Assembly: GCF_901000735.1 (NCBI RefSeq)
Contig: NC_081548.1
Location: forward strand, 3,658,001 to 3,722,000
From: Corylus avellana
Lineage: Eukaryota > Streptophyta > Magnoliopsida > Fagales > Betulaceae
Direction: 5' to 3'
DNA length: 64,000 bases
The notes beneath the pieces were generated by a model that made no database searches, was not told the DNA's origin, and saw only the letters and a list, made by a program, of their open reading frames with translations. Both the position numbers and the translations under genes were made by a program. Below, in pieces: positions 48,586 through 58,949 of the stretch (positions are counted from its first letter, which is position 1; each line of letters begins with the position of its first letter).

Positions 48586-49585
48586 ACTGAAACTACCTTT
48601 TGTCTCCATGAACTATAACGTCTTAATACTTTTGTCCCCATAAACTACCAACTGTGACACTCGACTCCATGAACTACCATTTTGAGCTCAAAACACCCAT
48701 TATGTCAGTTAAATGCGTTAACTCAGCCGGTCTACCCGTCATTTTGCCCCATAAACTACAATTTATTGTTACTTTGCCCTCATGAACTACAACGCATTAT
48801 CACTTTGTCCTCATGAACTACAACGCATTGTCACTTTGAGCGTATGAGTTAACACATTTGACTAATGCAGGGCCAGCCCGATATATTTTGAGGCCTTAAG
48901 CGAAAAGTTTAAGTGGTGCCTTTTTTTTTTTTGATTTATTATTTCAATATTAATTAAATAATATTGATTTTAATATTGATTATATTTTTATTTAAAAATC
49001 ATTCTTCTCGCTTTTTGGGTTTTATTTAAGAATATCTTGATTGTTATTTGATTTCCTTATTTATTGATATCAATATTTTAAGCCTTATTTATTTCAGAAT
49101 GATAGAGAATCAAATGATATTAATGCATTTTTGAAATTATGGGCCTTAATTTAAGCATATATATATTGACTGTATTTAATTATTTTATTTATTTTTATTT
49201 GTTTTATGGAAACGGCAATTAGGTGTTGAATTTTTTATTTATAGAAATTGTTTTATTAGGATTCATTAATTGAGGGTCTTATTAAATTGAGGCATTTTTT
49301 AAATTACTTCTCAACCATGATTAGATGCCATAATTAAAGAATATGGAGGGCAATAAGAGTTTTAATTTATTTTATGGAATTTTTTTTTTAATTAATATTT
49401 TTTAATTTGGGGCCTTATTAAATTGGGAGCCCTAGGTGACCGCCTAACTCGTCTAGTAGTTGGGCCGACCTTGGACTGATGAAAATGACCTTTGACTAAA
49501 GAAATTAGGATTTTGAGCACAAAATGATAGTTAATAGGATCGGATGTCACAGTTGATAGTTCACGGGGCAAAGTATAATTTCCCC
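48586..49585. mobile_element. Second MULE-type palindrome copy, split by a hAT insertion
   Basis: The left arm (ctgaaactacc ... ccatgaactataacgtctt ... gttaactcag) and the right arm (ttaggattttgagcacaaaa ... gttcacggggcaaag, ending ttcccc at 49585) match the element at 20936-21356. The internal array of catgaactacaacgcatt is also shared. The arms are pushed apart by a 606-bp insertion at 48868-49473. No clear 9-bp target duplication survives, so this copy is older than the first. Confidence 0.7.
48868..49473. mobile_element. hAT-like element nested in the MULE palindrome
   Basis: The ends cagggccagccc and, on the other strand, caaggtcggccc form a short terminal inverted repeat. The flanks gactaatg (48860-48867) and gactgatg (49474-49481) are an 8-bp duplication with one mismatch. 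The body is very AT-rich with ggccttaa and ggccttattaaattg motifs near the ends and has no transposase. This family (GGCCGGCCC ends) is, from memory, common in plants. Confidence 0.72.
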
Positions 49586-49815
49586 AAACTCAGTATTGTC
49601 TAAATTTAGAGATGCAATACGAGCCAAATCTCCACTCCAACAGATTATGCAACCGTTTAGCTAAACCATCAAACTCCCTCAACCTTAAAAATAGATTCAT
49701 ACTTCCTCAAACTCCCTTTGCTGTCTCACCGTCTTCCTCGGACGAAAGTCTCTCTCTCTCTCTCCTTTGTTTTCCCTTCTCTTTATATTTGTGCTTTGCT
49801 TTTTTTTCCTTTGCA

Positions 49816-49995
49816 ATGTCTTCGAGTCTGAGAGTACTCCTCCAGCTCACAAGGCGGGTCGGTAGCCAGTGTTGAAGGACGAATTGTCGTCGGCGAAGAC
49901 TCCGGTGATCTCGACGATTACCTTTAATGCTGCTTGCTCCAAGGCAGTTTTGAAAAGCTTCAATATTGGGGTTTTCAGGGCTTCAGAACAAGGCT
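49816..49995 (+). pseudogene. Unidentified gene fragment with a frameshift
   Basis: From the ATG at 49816 the frame reads MSSSLRVLLQLTRRVGS, with a basic, mitochondrial-presequence-like character, and stops at 49875. An overlapping frame then reads KDELSSAKTPVISTITFNAA and CSKAVLKSFNIGVFRASE up to about 49997. Its composition is protein-like, but I do not recognise the family. One frameshift would join the two. It follows the nested transposons directly, so it may be a gene relic or a captured piece. Confidence 0.35.
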
Positions 49996-50476
49996 GATAT
50001 GGTTTTTTTTAAGGTTAGCCATGTCGTGTAATGTAATTGTGGTCTAATTTATAAAATAATTATATTCAAATTGGTAATTTTCTTTTTTAGCATTTTCTTA
50101 ATTTAAAAATGTATTAACAATAACAGCCCACACTTTAGGTTAGGATCTATTTATAAATATAAAAAAAAAATCCTCATAGTTTTCCAAATAAAGTGTCAGA
50201 CCATTTATTCATTGCCAACTCCCACCGACAAATGCCACACTGAAAGCGGAAACCCCATTGACCCAATTAACCTTAGTCTCACCGTATGTCCAGAACTCCG
50301 ATCAACGTCCACGTGTTCATCCGATCACTCAGTCCAAAACCTAGAAATAAAAATGAAGTACAAAAGTAACAAAACCCCCAATGCTCGTGAGATGTCCTTA
50401 TCAACGTCTACCGTACGCGTAGGATGTTAATAAAATAAGCAATACATGCACTGTAGGAGATCCTATCCCATCAATG

Positions 50477-50499
50477 TCTCTCTCTCTCTCTCTCTCTCT
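50477..50499. repeat. (CT)n microsatellite upstream of the ANTH gene
   Basis: About 11 CT units, 575 bp upstream of the ANTH start codon. A TATA-like ctatttaaat follows at 50659-50668, and a CT-rich region at about 50690-50720 that could be the transcription start area. Confidence 0.85.
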
Positions 50500-51072
50500 T
50501 CCCTAATACCGCACACCAACACACAAAATATGTGCTTTCTTCTCTCGGACAGCGCATCCCTCCCGACGCTTCCGCTAAAAAAGTCCCGTTTCAGTCTTCA
50601 TCAGATTCAGACCAATCCAACGGCGTAAACCTACTCCACGTCACCGGACTCCAATCCCCTATTTAAATCCATTTTTTTGGGCCTCTCTCCCATTTGGCTC
50701 CTCTTTTTCCTCTTCCAAGAGACAACCACACACAGAGAGAGAATCTAGGGAGTTGAGCCAGAAAGCGAACGAAGAACATATCGGAGACTTTGCATAATAC
50801 GACGCCGTTCTGTCTCGATCTTATTCCTCAGCTGTCGCTTCAAGTCCATTTCCTGACCCAAAGTTGCCGGATCCGCCGTCGTTTTGACAGATCGGAGAGA
50901 AACCTCGCGCTCCCGCGGATCTGAAATTCAAAATCAACGGTAAGTAAATTTCCAGAGCCTTCTTTTTCTGGATAATCTTCGCTGAGCACTCCATTAATGA
51001 GAAAGTCTTCAATTAATTTATCACGAGCTTAATCGAGGAAAACTACTACTACTACAGCAACGTACGGTGGAG

Positions 51073-53016
51073 ATGGCGCCGAGCACGATCAGAAAGGCGA
51101 TCGGAGCTGTTAAAGACCAGACGAGCATTGGCATAGCGAAGGTGGCGAGCAACATCGCGCCGGAGCTGGAGGTGGCCATCGTGAAGGCGACGAGCCACGA
51201 CGACGATCCGGCGGACGAGAAGCACGTGCGGACGATCCTCAACCTCACGTCCTACTCCCGCAATTACATCCACACGTGCGTGTCGGCCGTGTCCAAGCGC
51301 CTGGGCAAGACGCGCGACTGGATCGTGGCCCTCAAGTGCCTCACGCTCATCCACCGCGTCCTCAACGAGGGCGACCCGATACTCCAGGAGGAGATCCTCT
51401 ACGCCACGCGCCGCGGCACCAGGCTCCTCAACATGTCCGATTTCAGAGACGAAGCGCACTCCAGCTCCTGGGACCACTCGGCCTTTGTCAGAACCTACGC
51501 GATGTACTTGGATCAACGGCTAGAATTGATTCTCTTTGATAGGAAGAGCGCTGGTGGTGGAGATGAGAGATTCGGAGGCGGCAGAGACAATTTCCGGTCA
51601 CCGCCTCAAAATTCGAGGCCGTATGAGTTCGAAAGTACCAGCGGTCAGGGGCAGTACGGTAACTACGGGGCGATGACCACGACGAGACGGTCCCGTTCGT
51701 TCGGGGACGTGAGCGAGGCGGCGGATACGAAGAGGGGCCCGGCCACGGTGACCCCACTGAGGGACATGAAGCCGGAGAGGATATTCGGGAAGATGGGCCA
51801 TTTGCAGAGGCTTCTCGACCGGTTTTTGTCGTGCCGGCCCACCGGTCTGGCCAAGAACAGCCGGATGATCTTGATTGCTCTCTACCCGGTGGTGAAGGAG
51901 AGCTACCAGTTGTACGCTGATATCTGCGAGGTTCTGGCGGTGTTGCTCGATAAGTTCTTCGACATGGAGTACCCGGATTGCGTGAAGACCTTTGACGCCT
52001 ATGCGAGTGCGGCTAAGCAGATTGATGAGCTCATTGCGTTCTACAACTGGTGTAAGGACACGGGTGTGGCGAGGTCGTCGGAGTACCCGGACGTGCAGAG
52101 GATTACGGGGAAGCTGTTGGAGACTTTGGAAGAGTTCGTGAGGGACAGAGCAAAGACACCCAAGAGTCCTGAGAGAAAAGAGGTGGAAGCCATTCAGGCC
52201 ACGGAGGAGGAAATCGAACCGAGTATGAATGAGATAAAGGCATTACCTCCGCCCGAGAATTATACTCCTCCTCCTCCTCCTCCCGAGCCCGTGCCAGAGG
52301 CTAAGCCTCAGCCTCAATTCACTGAGGACTTGGTGAATTTGAGGGAGGATGCGGTTAGTGCGGATGATCAGGGGAACAGGCTGGCCTTGGCTTTGTTTGC
52401 TGGTCCACCGGCTAGCAATGGAAATGGGTCGTGGGAAGCATTCCCATCAAATGGACAGCCGGAGGTGACCTCGGCTTGGCAGACTCCGGCTGCTGAACCC
52501 GGCAAGGCCGACTGGGAATTGGCATTGGTTGAGACGGTGAGCAATTTGTCGAAGCAGAAAACGGCCATGGGTGGTGGGCTTGATCCCTTGCTGTTGAATG
52601 GCATGTATGATCAGGGAATTGTGAGGCAGCATGTGAGCACTGCCCATTTGAGTGGAGGGAGTGCCAGCAGCGTGGCATTGCCGGGGCCGGGGAAGAATGC
52701 TACGCCTGTTCTGGCTCTCCCGGCACCGGATGGAACGGTCCAGACATTTAATCAGGACCCATTTGCCGCATCATTAACCATCCCGCCCCCATCGTATGTG
52801 CAAATGTCTGATATGGAGAAGAAACAGCATTTGCTTTTGCAGGAGCAGCAGGTATGGCAGCATTACGCGAGGGAAGGGATGCAAGGTCAAGCTAGTTTGG
52901 CCAAGATCAGCGGAGCTGGATACCCTCCTGCAGGCCCCATGCCCATGACTCCATATGGAATGCCGCCCGTCAATGGAATGGGAGCTCCGGCCGGGTATTA
53001 CTACGCTCCTTATTGA
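51073..53016 (+). CDS. ANTH-domain clathrin assembly protein (CALM/AP180 type)
   Basis: This is an intronless frame of 647 residues. The ATG at 51073 (MAPSTIRKAIGAVKDQT) is used, since the frame upstream has only a GTG. The N-terminal ANTH domain covers about residues 1-160, with the phosphoinositide-binding stretch VKATSHDDDPADEKHV, and continues at about 240-355 (GHLQRLLDRFLSCRPTG, LYPVVKESYQLYADICEV, FYNWCKDTGVARSSEYP). The C-terminal half is disordered and Pro-rich (PPPPPPEPVPEAKP). It carries a DPF adaptor-binding motif (NQDPFAAS), an LDPLLLNGM clathrin-box-like segment and a Gly/Pro/Met-rich end (AGYYYAPY). Such proteins sit on the plasma membrane or trans-Golgi, bind PI lipids and clathrin, and help sort cargo in endocytosis. 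Length and layout fit the At4g32285/At2g25430 pair. The coding region is much more GC-rich than its surroundings. It is intact. Confidence 0.95.
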   Translation: MAPSTIRKAIGAVKDQTSIGIAKVASNIAPELEVAIVKATSHDDDPADEKHVRTILNLTSYSRNYIHTCVSAVSKRLGKTRDWIVALKCLTLIHRVLNEGDPILQEEILYATRRGTRLLNMSDFRDEAHSSSWDHSAFVRTYAMYLDQRLELILFDRKSAGGGDERFGGGRDNFRSPPQNSRPYEFESTSGQGQYGNYGAMTTTRRSRSFGDVSEAADTKRGPATVTPLRDMKPERIFGKMGHLQRLLDRFLSCRPTGLAKNSRMILIALYPVVKESYQLYADICEVLAVLLDKFFDMEYPDCVKTFDAYASAAKQIDELIAFYNWCKDTGVARSSEYPDVQRITGKLLETLEEFVRDRAKTPKSPERKEVEAIQATEEEIEPSMNEIKALPPPENYTPPPPPPEPVPEAKPQPQFTEDLVNLREDAVSADDQGNRLALALFAGPPASNGNGSWEAFPSNGQPEVTSAWQTPAAEPGKADWELALVETVSNLSKQKTAMGGGLDPLLLNGMYDQGIVRQHVSTAHLSGGSASSVALPGPGKNATPVLALPAPDGTVQTFNQDPFAASLTIPPPSYVQMSDMEKKQHLLLQEQQVWQHYAREGMQGQASLAKISGAGYPPAGPMPMTPYGMPPVNGMGAPAGYYYAPY

Positions 53017-56000
53017 TTTCACATTTTTCCCTAAATAGCTATAAACGACATCTCATTGTTAATTTCCATGTTCATTTTCTAGTGTTTTGCCTTTTTTTGG
53101 GGGTCAATTTGTATGATCTTGTTCCTGCTATCTATTGTGTATGAGAATGGTGGGAAGAGGCGCGGGGGATGAGTTGATATGATATGATAGTAGGGGAATT
53201 TGATGCAGCGGATGTGTAAACTAGTCATGATGTCTCTTTGCTTTCTGTAATATCAGATTTTTCTTGGAATCTTTACATCATGTGTTCTTTGTTTTAATTA
53301 ACAACATGACATTAATTCCATTGAATATGATGAAACTTTTATGTTTTTTTCTTTTTTGAGTTAAACAACAACGTTAGTTATTCACTTAATTAAGTAGAAG
53401 GGCAAGTCTCCTGTAATATGCCAAAGTTGGTTACGTTCATGGCCCCTGTTCTTGGGGAAGGGATTCTTCTCATCAGATTGGGTAAACTTGGGGACAACAA
53501 TTCAACTTTACCACCTTAGTCAACCGGTTTAGGGAAGTTATAGATCCTTAGTTAAATTTGGGTAAAGATAGTCAATGGGCAGTTTTGGGAACAAACCAAA
53601 TAGATAACTATACCTGTCATTCACTTTTGGTGCACTTGGTGTCTCTCGATGGATTTTTAACCAAATTTGGACAGATTCTAATTAAATACACTGTTTATTG
53701 AAATGATAATTTGAGATCAGATTCACATATAATATTATATAGGTTAATTACCCGACTCATTTAATTAAACGGGTCAGACACTTCAACTTTACACACTAAT
53801 TTTGTGTTGGGTTCGCGGGTCACATAAGAAATTGTTAACCTTAAATGTCTCGTATTGGTTTTGCGGGTCGTGTCAATAATTACTAGTCTTAATTGGGTGT
53901 GCAGTTAATAAAAAATCTGGCCAACAAATTTTCTATTTAGGAACACCATTGAAGACTTAAGTTCCTGCTAAAAGGACATGGGAGCAATAATTATATAACA
54001 ATTAATCATGGATTAGCAAAATCAAGGGCCAAAATGCTTTTAAAAAAGGTCTAATTAACGCAGATTGAAATATCTAAGGAAAAGAAGAAAATTAATTGAG
54101 TATTAACATCTTATTACTGAGCATCTACAAAGTTTTGATGAATAGAAAGCAAATACTTTTTCCTCCACTTGAGAAATTCGCCCACTGGGGTTGTAGGGAA
54201 TGAAGAATCCATAGCCCTATGTTTAGATGGGACATTGGATTTCATGTGTTTGTAGCTCCTCCACTGCATGTTTATTCCCCCACCAATGTTTATTATTATT
54301 ACTCATAATCAATGAGCACCCAGAGATTCTGGCTCTGGTGCACCCAAAAGTACAGTCAGGTCCAATGTTGGAACTGGGTGGGAGAGGTGTGGAGAGGTAT
54401 TGCACCATGTGAAACATATTTTATTTGGGTCGGAAATGAACGGTCCAGATCATGACAGCAAAACTGAAAAGGAAAAAGAGCTGGCTTAGGTAGGTTATAG
54501 GGTGGTTGGACAACTCCCTCCACGAGTCTGTGACCTAAAAGAGGTGGCCGAACCTCCACCCAGTAGTTGGGCACCTCCTTTATCTTTATGAAAAATGAAA
54601 AGTGGCATGACGTGGAACATTAATGGAAACGTGAATCTGGAAGAAAAGAAGTGTCTTGTCTTGATGTTCGGGTGGGTGTGATTGGAAGGAGGGAATCCAC
54701 ACGATAAGTATCCAAGGCTCTGCGGCAGCAGTCCACACGATTTCTCACAAAACTCCATTAGGCTTTTATGAGCTCTTGACCCACCATTCGATCACTATAT
54801 ATAAAATATATTATATATATATCTTTTTCTAATTTTCTCTTTTTAACTTTAGAATGGCATCTGATATGACTTCGTGGGTGGACCTTCGAGATTGTCCATG
54901 TCATATTCTTGTAGGCCCCTCCAGATGATGATGCAAAAGCATCCTGCCATGCAGTCTGAATCCAATACTAGATATAATGGCATGTAATTTTTAATGTATT
55001 TTGTAAATTTAATATAAAATTAAAGAGTTATAGATAAAAAAATTGATTCGTTTTAAATGAATTAATATCAAAAAATTATTTAAATAAATATGTCTCGTCA
55101 ATCAGTAGAATGAATATAATAAACGGGTAAAGAAAGTAATATAATAACCTCTCTGTTTTGGTGTTAGGAGTTGTTATTAATAACATATTTATTAATATTA
55201 ATGGTGGCTTTTAAGTCTAACTAATGGATTCCATCGTCATGAAGGTGGGTATGGTAATTTAGTAATGTAAAACTAGGTTAAAAATATTTAAATTGATGTG
55301 ACCTTGCGGTCCAGCTGTGTATTGTTTTATGATAGTGGCATACAGCATAATTGTGAAGGCAGCTTTGAATAAACAAAGGGAAGTGAGAAGTCCAAGTCCA
55401 ACGGAAAGCTCAAAATATCACAAGTTCCACCTAAAAATAGGTGTGAATGTAGATCAACATTGAAAGGTCAACTGAAGGTGTGTGGGGTCCTTGGGGAGGG
55501 CTGAGGGCAGGTCACCTGTTCCACCTCTTTATGTGCTGTTGCTCTATCATTTGATTTTTCTTTAATAATTCTCATTCTGGCATAGGGTGGAGCATATGGA
55601 CCCAACACCAATTATGGGTCCTTTTGTTAAGTTATATATATGATAGGGTATTTGGGCATGATAGGTTCATTATTTTTGGGTCTAAGAAAGTTCATTTTCC
55701 TTGAGATGGGGTGTTCTCCGATGGGTCGACTCTCCTAGAGAGAGTTGAACGTCTTTTTGGAGTCGTCAACCGAATGTCCTCAGATTGAGGATCGGCTGCC
55801 TCATGGACATGTGGCAAGGAGATTAAGTTTCAGGAAGAACGATAGGATTACGCTGACAACTACATTAAGGGAAGCGTTTGCAGGCCACCACTCATGTCAT
55901 GACGATTTGTATTGAGGGTGTCAGCAATTCATGCAACGCAATCCATATTGGCAGTATGTTTCCCATCACGATGTCTCTACGTGGCCGGGATTACTACCCC

Positions 56001-56466
56001 AATTTGAAAAGTACCATGTGGTCTAGAGTGTTGCATCCCCTTTCCTATAAACAAGAGTTTATTGTAGCAAGTAAATGATTTGAACCCTTACCATCCTTGC
56101 AGCTTTCTATTCTTCTCAAAACTCATTGACTTAAGCATTTGAGTGTTCTCCGTCGATAGTTCCAACGAGTCACCATTGTTTGTTTCTTATTTTAATAGGT
56201 CTTTTCAACTAAATTACTGACATGCGATCAACTGTACAAACAATATGCATAGAGATGTCACAATCCCATATGACAATCAACTTTGGGTCATTAATTTTTT
56301 TATTTTTTTTTTTGGGGTGTGTAGATGCTTTGACTTCGTGTATACAAAGAACACATCTCATAATATTTTTTTTTTTTTTTTTTTTATTCTCAAAGTAAAA
56401 ATATTAACAAACAATCTAAAATACAATACACTCAAAATTGTTTATGTCGCATTAAAACATCTTTAA

Positions 56467-56497
<31 letters not shown>

Positions 56498-56560
56498 CTA
56501 ACAAACAAATAAAAAGGCCTCTCCTCAAGTGTAGTGAGAATCAACCTATGAGCAAGGCCA
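53017..56560. other. ANTH 3' UTR and repeat-bearing spacer
   Basis: The first 250 bp or so are probably 3' UTR. Around 53740-53890 is a dispersed repeat scrap with phrases such as aacgggtcag and ttgcgggtcgtgtcaataatta. Similar phrases (tcgtgtcaaatttgaagg, cgtgtcgtgtaaaaaatta) recur at 57330-57525. No gene is supported. Long A and T runs lie at 56365-56385 and 56471-56497. Confidence 0.5.
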
Positions 56561-56561
56561 A

Positions 56562-56954
56562 GTGACAACCGACCAGTCCAGTGAAACCTATGATCCACAT
56601 CAGTTGGACGTTTATATAACTGGGCTTGAACCAGAAACTGCCATAGAAATAGAATGGACAATTAACTCATCAGTTTCTAATGTTTCCTTCATTTTCATTT
56701 CTCAACTAAAGAAAACAAACACATATTTATTATTTACTATCTATCTTCTAACAAATGTGATTGGGCTAAGTGTCCTATCAATCGTCGCTCTATCAATGAT
56801 TACTGTATTATTCTTGACTCAATCCCTTGTCCAATTTTCTTTTCTTTGCTGCCTCTTTTTTCTACTTTGGCCTTTTGTTCAATTTTTCTTGTTGCTCTGT
56901 TTCTTGGCACATAACAATTATAACAGGAGTTGCTCGCAACCCAAAAATAAATAA
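56562..56954 (+). pseudogene. Hydrophobic reading frame without a start codon, unidentified
   Basis: The frame from about 56535 is open to 56954 and reads TTDQSSETYDPHQLDVYITG and then a long hydrophobic part (YLLTNVIGLSVLSIVALSMI, SLVQFSFLCCLFFLLWPFVQ) with three or four possible membrane segments and a Cys/Asn/Lys-rich end. It opens with GTG after in-frame stops; the first ATG is about 80 codons in. I do not recognise it. It may be a decayed membrane-protein gene, an exon of an undetected gene, or chance. Confidence 0.25.
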
Positions 56955-57654
56955 ATAAATAAAGCCAAATATTACAGGATTCTGTGATCCTTTTTCTTTT
57001 CCATAATCAGTTTTTTTAAAAAAAGAAATTAAAAATTAAAAATTGATGTCATTATGTGCTTCGAATATGCCATACACTGATTCCAGATCTGGGACCTATC
57101 CTTGGGTTGTCAAAATCAATGCTACAAATCTGGCATCACTGTATTGCAAGTGCTTTAACTGCACCTGAGAGCTTCACAAAGACTATATGCAATATTTTTT
57201 TTCTTATTTGCATGTCAAGTTTAACTTGTATCGATACATATTCATAAGATTATATAAATCAGTCTTAATTTGACCTATTTAATTAAATATATTAAAACTT
57301 TTAATTCTAGCCATTTAATTTTGTATTAGTTTCGTGTCAAATTTGAAGGTCATCTAAAAAATTACTTATTGTAATAACGCATGTGAGTTCGAATTATGTT
57401 GAAACATAAATATAAAATAATATAGATTAATCTTAACCCGACAAATTTGGTTAAACGAGTTAAATTTCTTAACTCTAACTGTTTTAATTTCATATTAAAT
57501 TTCACGTGTCGTGTAAAAAATTATTTACGCATTGTTCCCCGAACTAGCACTTGTCAGTAGACAAACCACCATTGGGCCTTTTTTTTCTTTTTTGTTTTTT
57601 CAAATCTCTTTACACAATTATCTGTAAGATTCACAAATTTACAGCAACGCCATT

Positions 57655-58827
57655 CTAATCTTTGAATATGACGTCATTGGCTATTCTCATCAACGGTTGG
57701 ATCGATTCGAAGGAGAACTTTCTCGCAAACAAAAACGGGTCGTGTCGTTTGGTCACAGATGAATCAGAGCCGTTTGATCCATCATCGCCGTACCTAGGCC
57801 GGTCCTTCCTCAAAGACAAGATCAACTCGGGTTCCACCTCAGAGGCCCCGTACGTGCGAGGGTGACCATCGAACCGGCCTCTCCAGTCCACGTGCGTGAG
57901 CGTCGCTGGCACGCACCTCCGCGGGTCCCGCATGCTGAGCAGTGTGGGAAAGTAGTTCTCCTCGGGGTAACACGTGTCACACCGCACGCACGGCAGCCTG
58001 AACTTGGACCAAACCCTGCGGTCACACGCGACAAGCCTGGCGTGCTTACGTGTCAGCACCCAAAACTGCGACCCTATTCGAAAGTCCTCCAGCCTCACCT
58101 CCGGCAGCATCGCGTCCTCCCCACGCGCCGCCCATCTACCGTAAGCCCCACCCTCGTTGTTCAGGATCTCAATGAAGCTCTTCTTGGAGCTTATCAGAGT
58201 CCTGTAAGTGAAGTTGAACGAGTGGAGGGGTATGCAGGAGGGAGAGAGCAGGGCGAACATGGCATTGGAGGGGTCGTGAAGAAGAGCGTGGGCCAGCAAG
58301 CGACGCGCCGCCGAGGTGAGAGTTGGGGTGAATCGGCTGGCGGGTTTGGAGGGTATGACTCGGCCAGCAAACACGCCCGAGAATGGCGGGTTGTAGCGGT
58401 GAGTGGGATCGGCGTGGATGTAGATGTTGAAGAGGTTTTTGCTGGTTTGGTTGAAGTAGAGCTCCCAGAGCGGCGCAAATGGGAGAGAAACGGTGGTTAG
58501 GAACATGAAAGCTAGCTTTTTCGGTGAAGTGGGTGGCCCGGGCTTCGAGTTCACAAGCGACGCAACATGCAAGAGTGGCTCGTCATCGTTTGGCGGCGGC
58601 GGTAGTGGTAGTGCAGCGGTAGTACTGGGTTGTTCGCGCCCCATTTCCTGGTTGATTTTGGTGCTGTGAGTAATGGGTAAGATAATGGTAGGTGGGTTTT
58701 CATTGCTATCAATGGTGATGGAGGTTGTGGCGGTGGGGGCGGCGGGGCTTTTGACGGTGAAGACAACGGCGACGGGTAAGCAGAGCAGCAGAGCGCAAAA
58801 GAGGGAGAGCGGAGTGGGAGACAGCAT
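57655..58827 (-). CDS. Core-2/I-branching beta-1,6-N-acetylglucosaminyltransferase family protein (GT14-like)
   Basis: This is an intronless frame of 390 residues from ATG 58827 to TAG 57655. It is a type II membrane protein: a short N-terminus, a membrane anchor at about 5-27 (LSLFCALLLCLPVAVVFTV), and a low-complexity Thr/Pro/Ser stem to about residue 100. The lumenal domain starts KKLAFMFLTTVSLPFAPLWE and contains FNIYIHADP, then LLSPSCIPLHSFNFTYRTLI, GRWAARGEDAMLPEV, SQFWVLTRKHARLV, CYPEENYFPTLLS and THVDWRGRFDGHP, all standard for the plant DUF266/Core-2 group. These Golgi enzymes probably transfer sugars to glycoproteins or arabinogalactan proteins, but acceptors are mostly unproven. 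From memory At4g32290 is the Arabidopsis match by position. It is GC-rich and intact. A GA/CT repeat lies in the leader. Confidence 0.93.
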   Translation of the reverse strand: MLSPTPLSLFCALLLCLPVAVVFTVKSPAAPTATTSITIDSNENPPTIILPITHSTKINQEMGREQPSTTAALPLPPPPNDDEPLLHVASLVNSKPGPPTSPKKLAFMFLTTVSLPFAPLWELYFNQTSKNLFNIYIHADPTHRYNPPFSGVFAGRVIPSKPASRFTPTLTSAARRLLAHALLHDPSNAMFALLSPSCIPLHSFNFTYRTLISSKKSFIEILNNEGGAYGRWAARGEDAMLPEVRLEDFRIGSQFWVLTRKHARLVACDRRVWSKFRLPCVRCDTCYPEENYFPTLLSMRDPRRCVPATLTHVDWRGRFDGHPRTYGASEVEPELILSLRKDRPRYGDDGSNGSDSSVTKRHDPFLFARKFSFESIQPLMRIANDVIFKD

Positions 58828-58883
58828 ATTTCTCTCTGTTCAGAGAAAAAAAGGTACTGATTTTGACGCCGCGAATCCAGTGT

Positions 58884-58909
<26 letters not shown>
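58884..58909. repeat. (GA)n microsatellite in the leader of the Core-2 gene
   Basis: About 13 GA units on the plus strand, so CT in the sense of the minus-strand gene, lie 57 bp upstream of its start codon and are probably in its 5' UTR. Confidence 0.9.
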
Positions 58910-58914
<5 letters not shown>

Positions 58915-58949
58915 AACTACTACAAAAGCAGTATGCTAAATCGACGGCG

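Noticed and set aside
51052..51516. Open minus-strand frame opposite the ANTH gene
   Set aside because: GC-rich coding DNA leaves antisense frames open; no recognisable domain, and the sense strand is clearly ANTH.
57862..58500. 212-codon plus-strand frame opposite the Core-2 transferase
   Set aside because: Shadow of a GC-rich gene; the minus-strand product has all family motifs.
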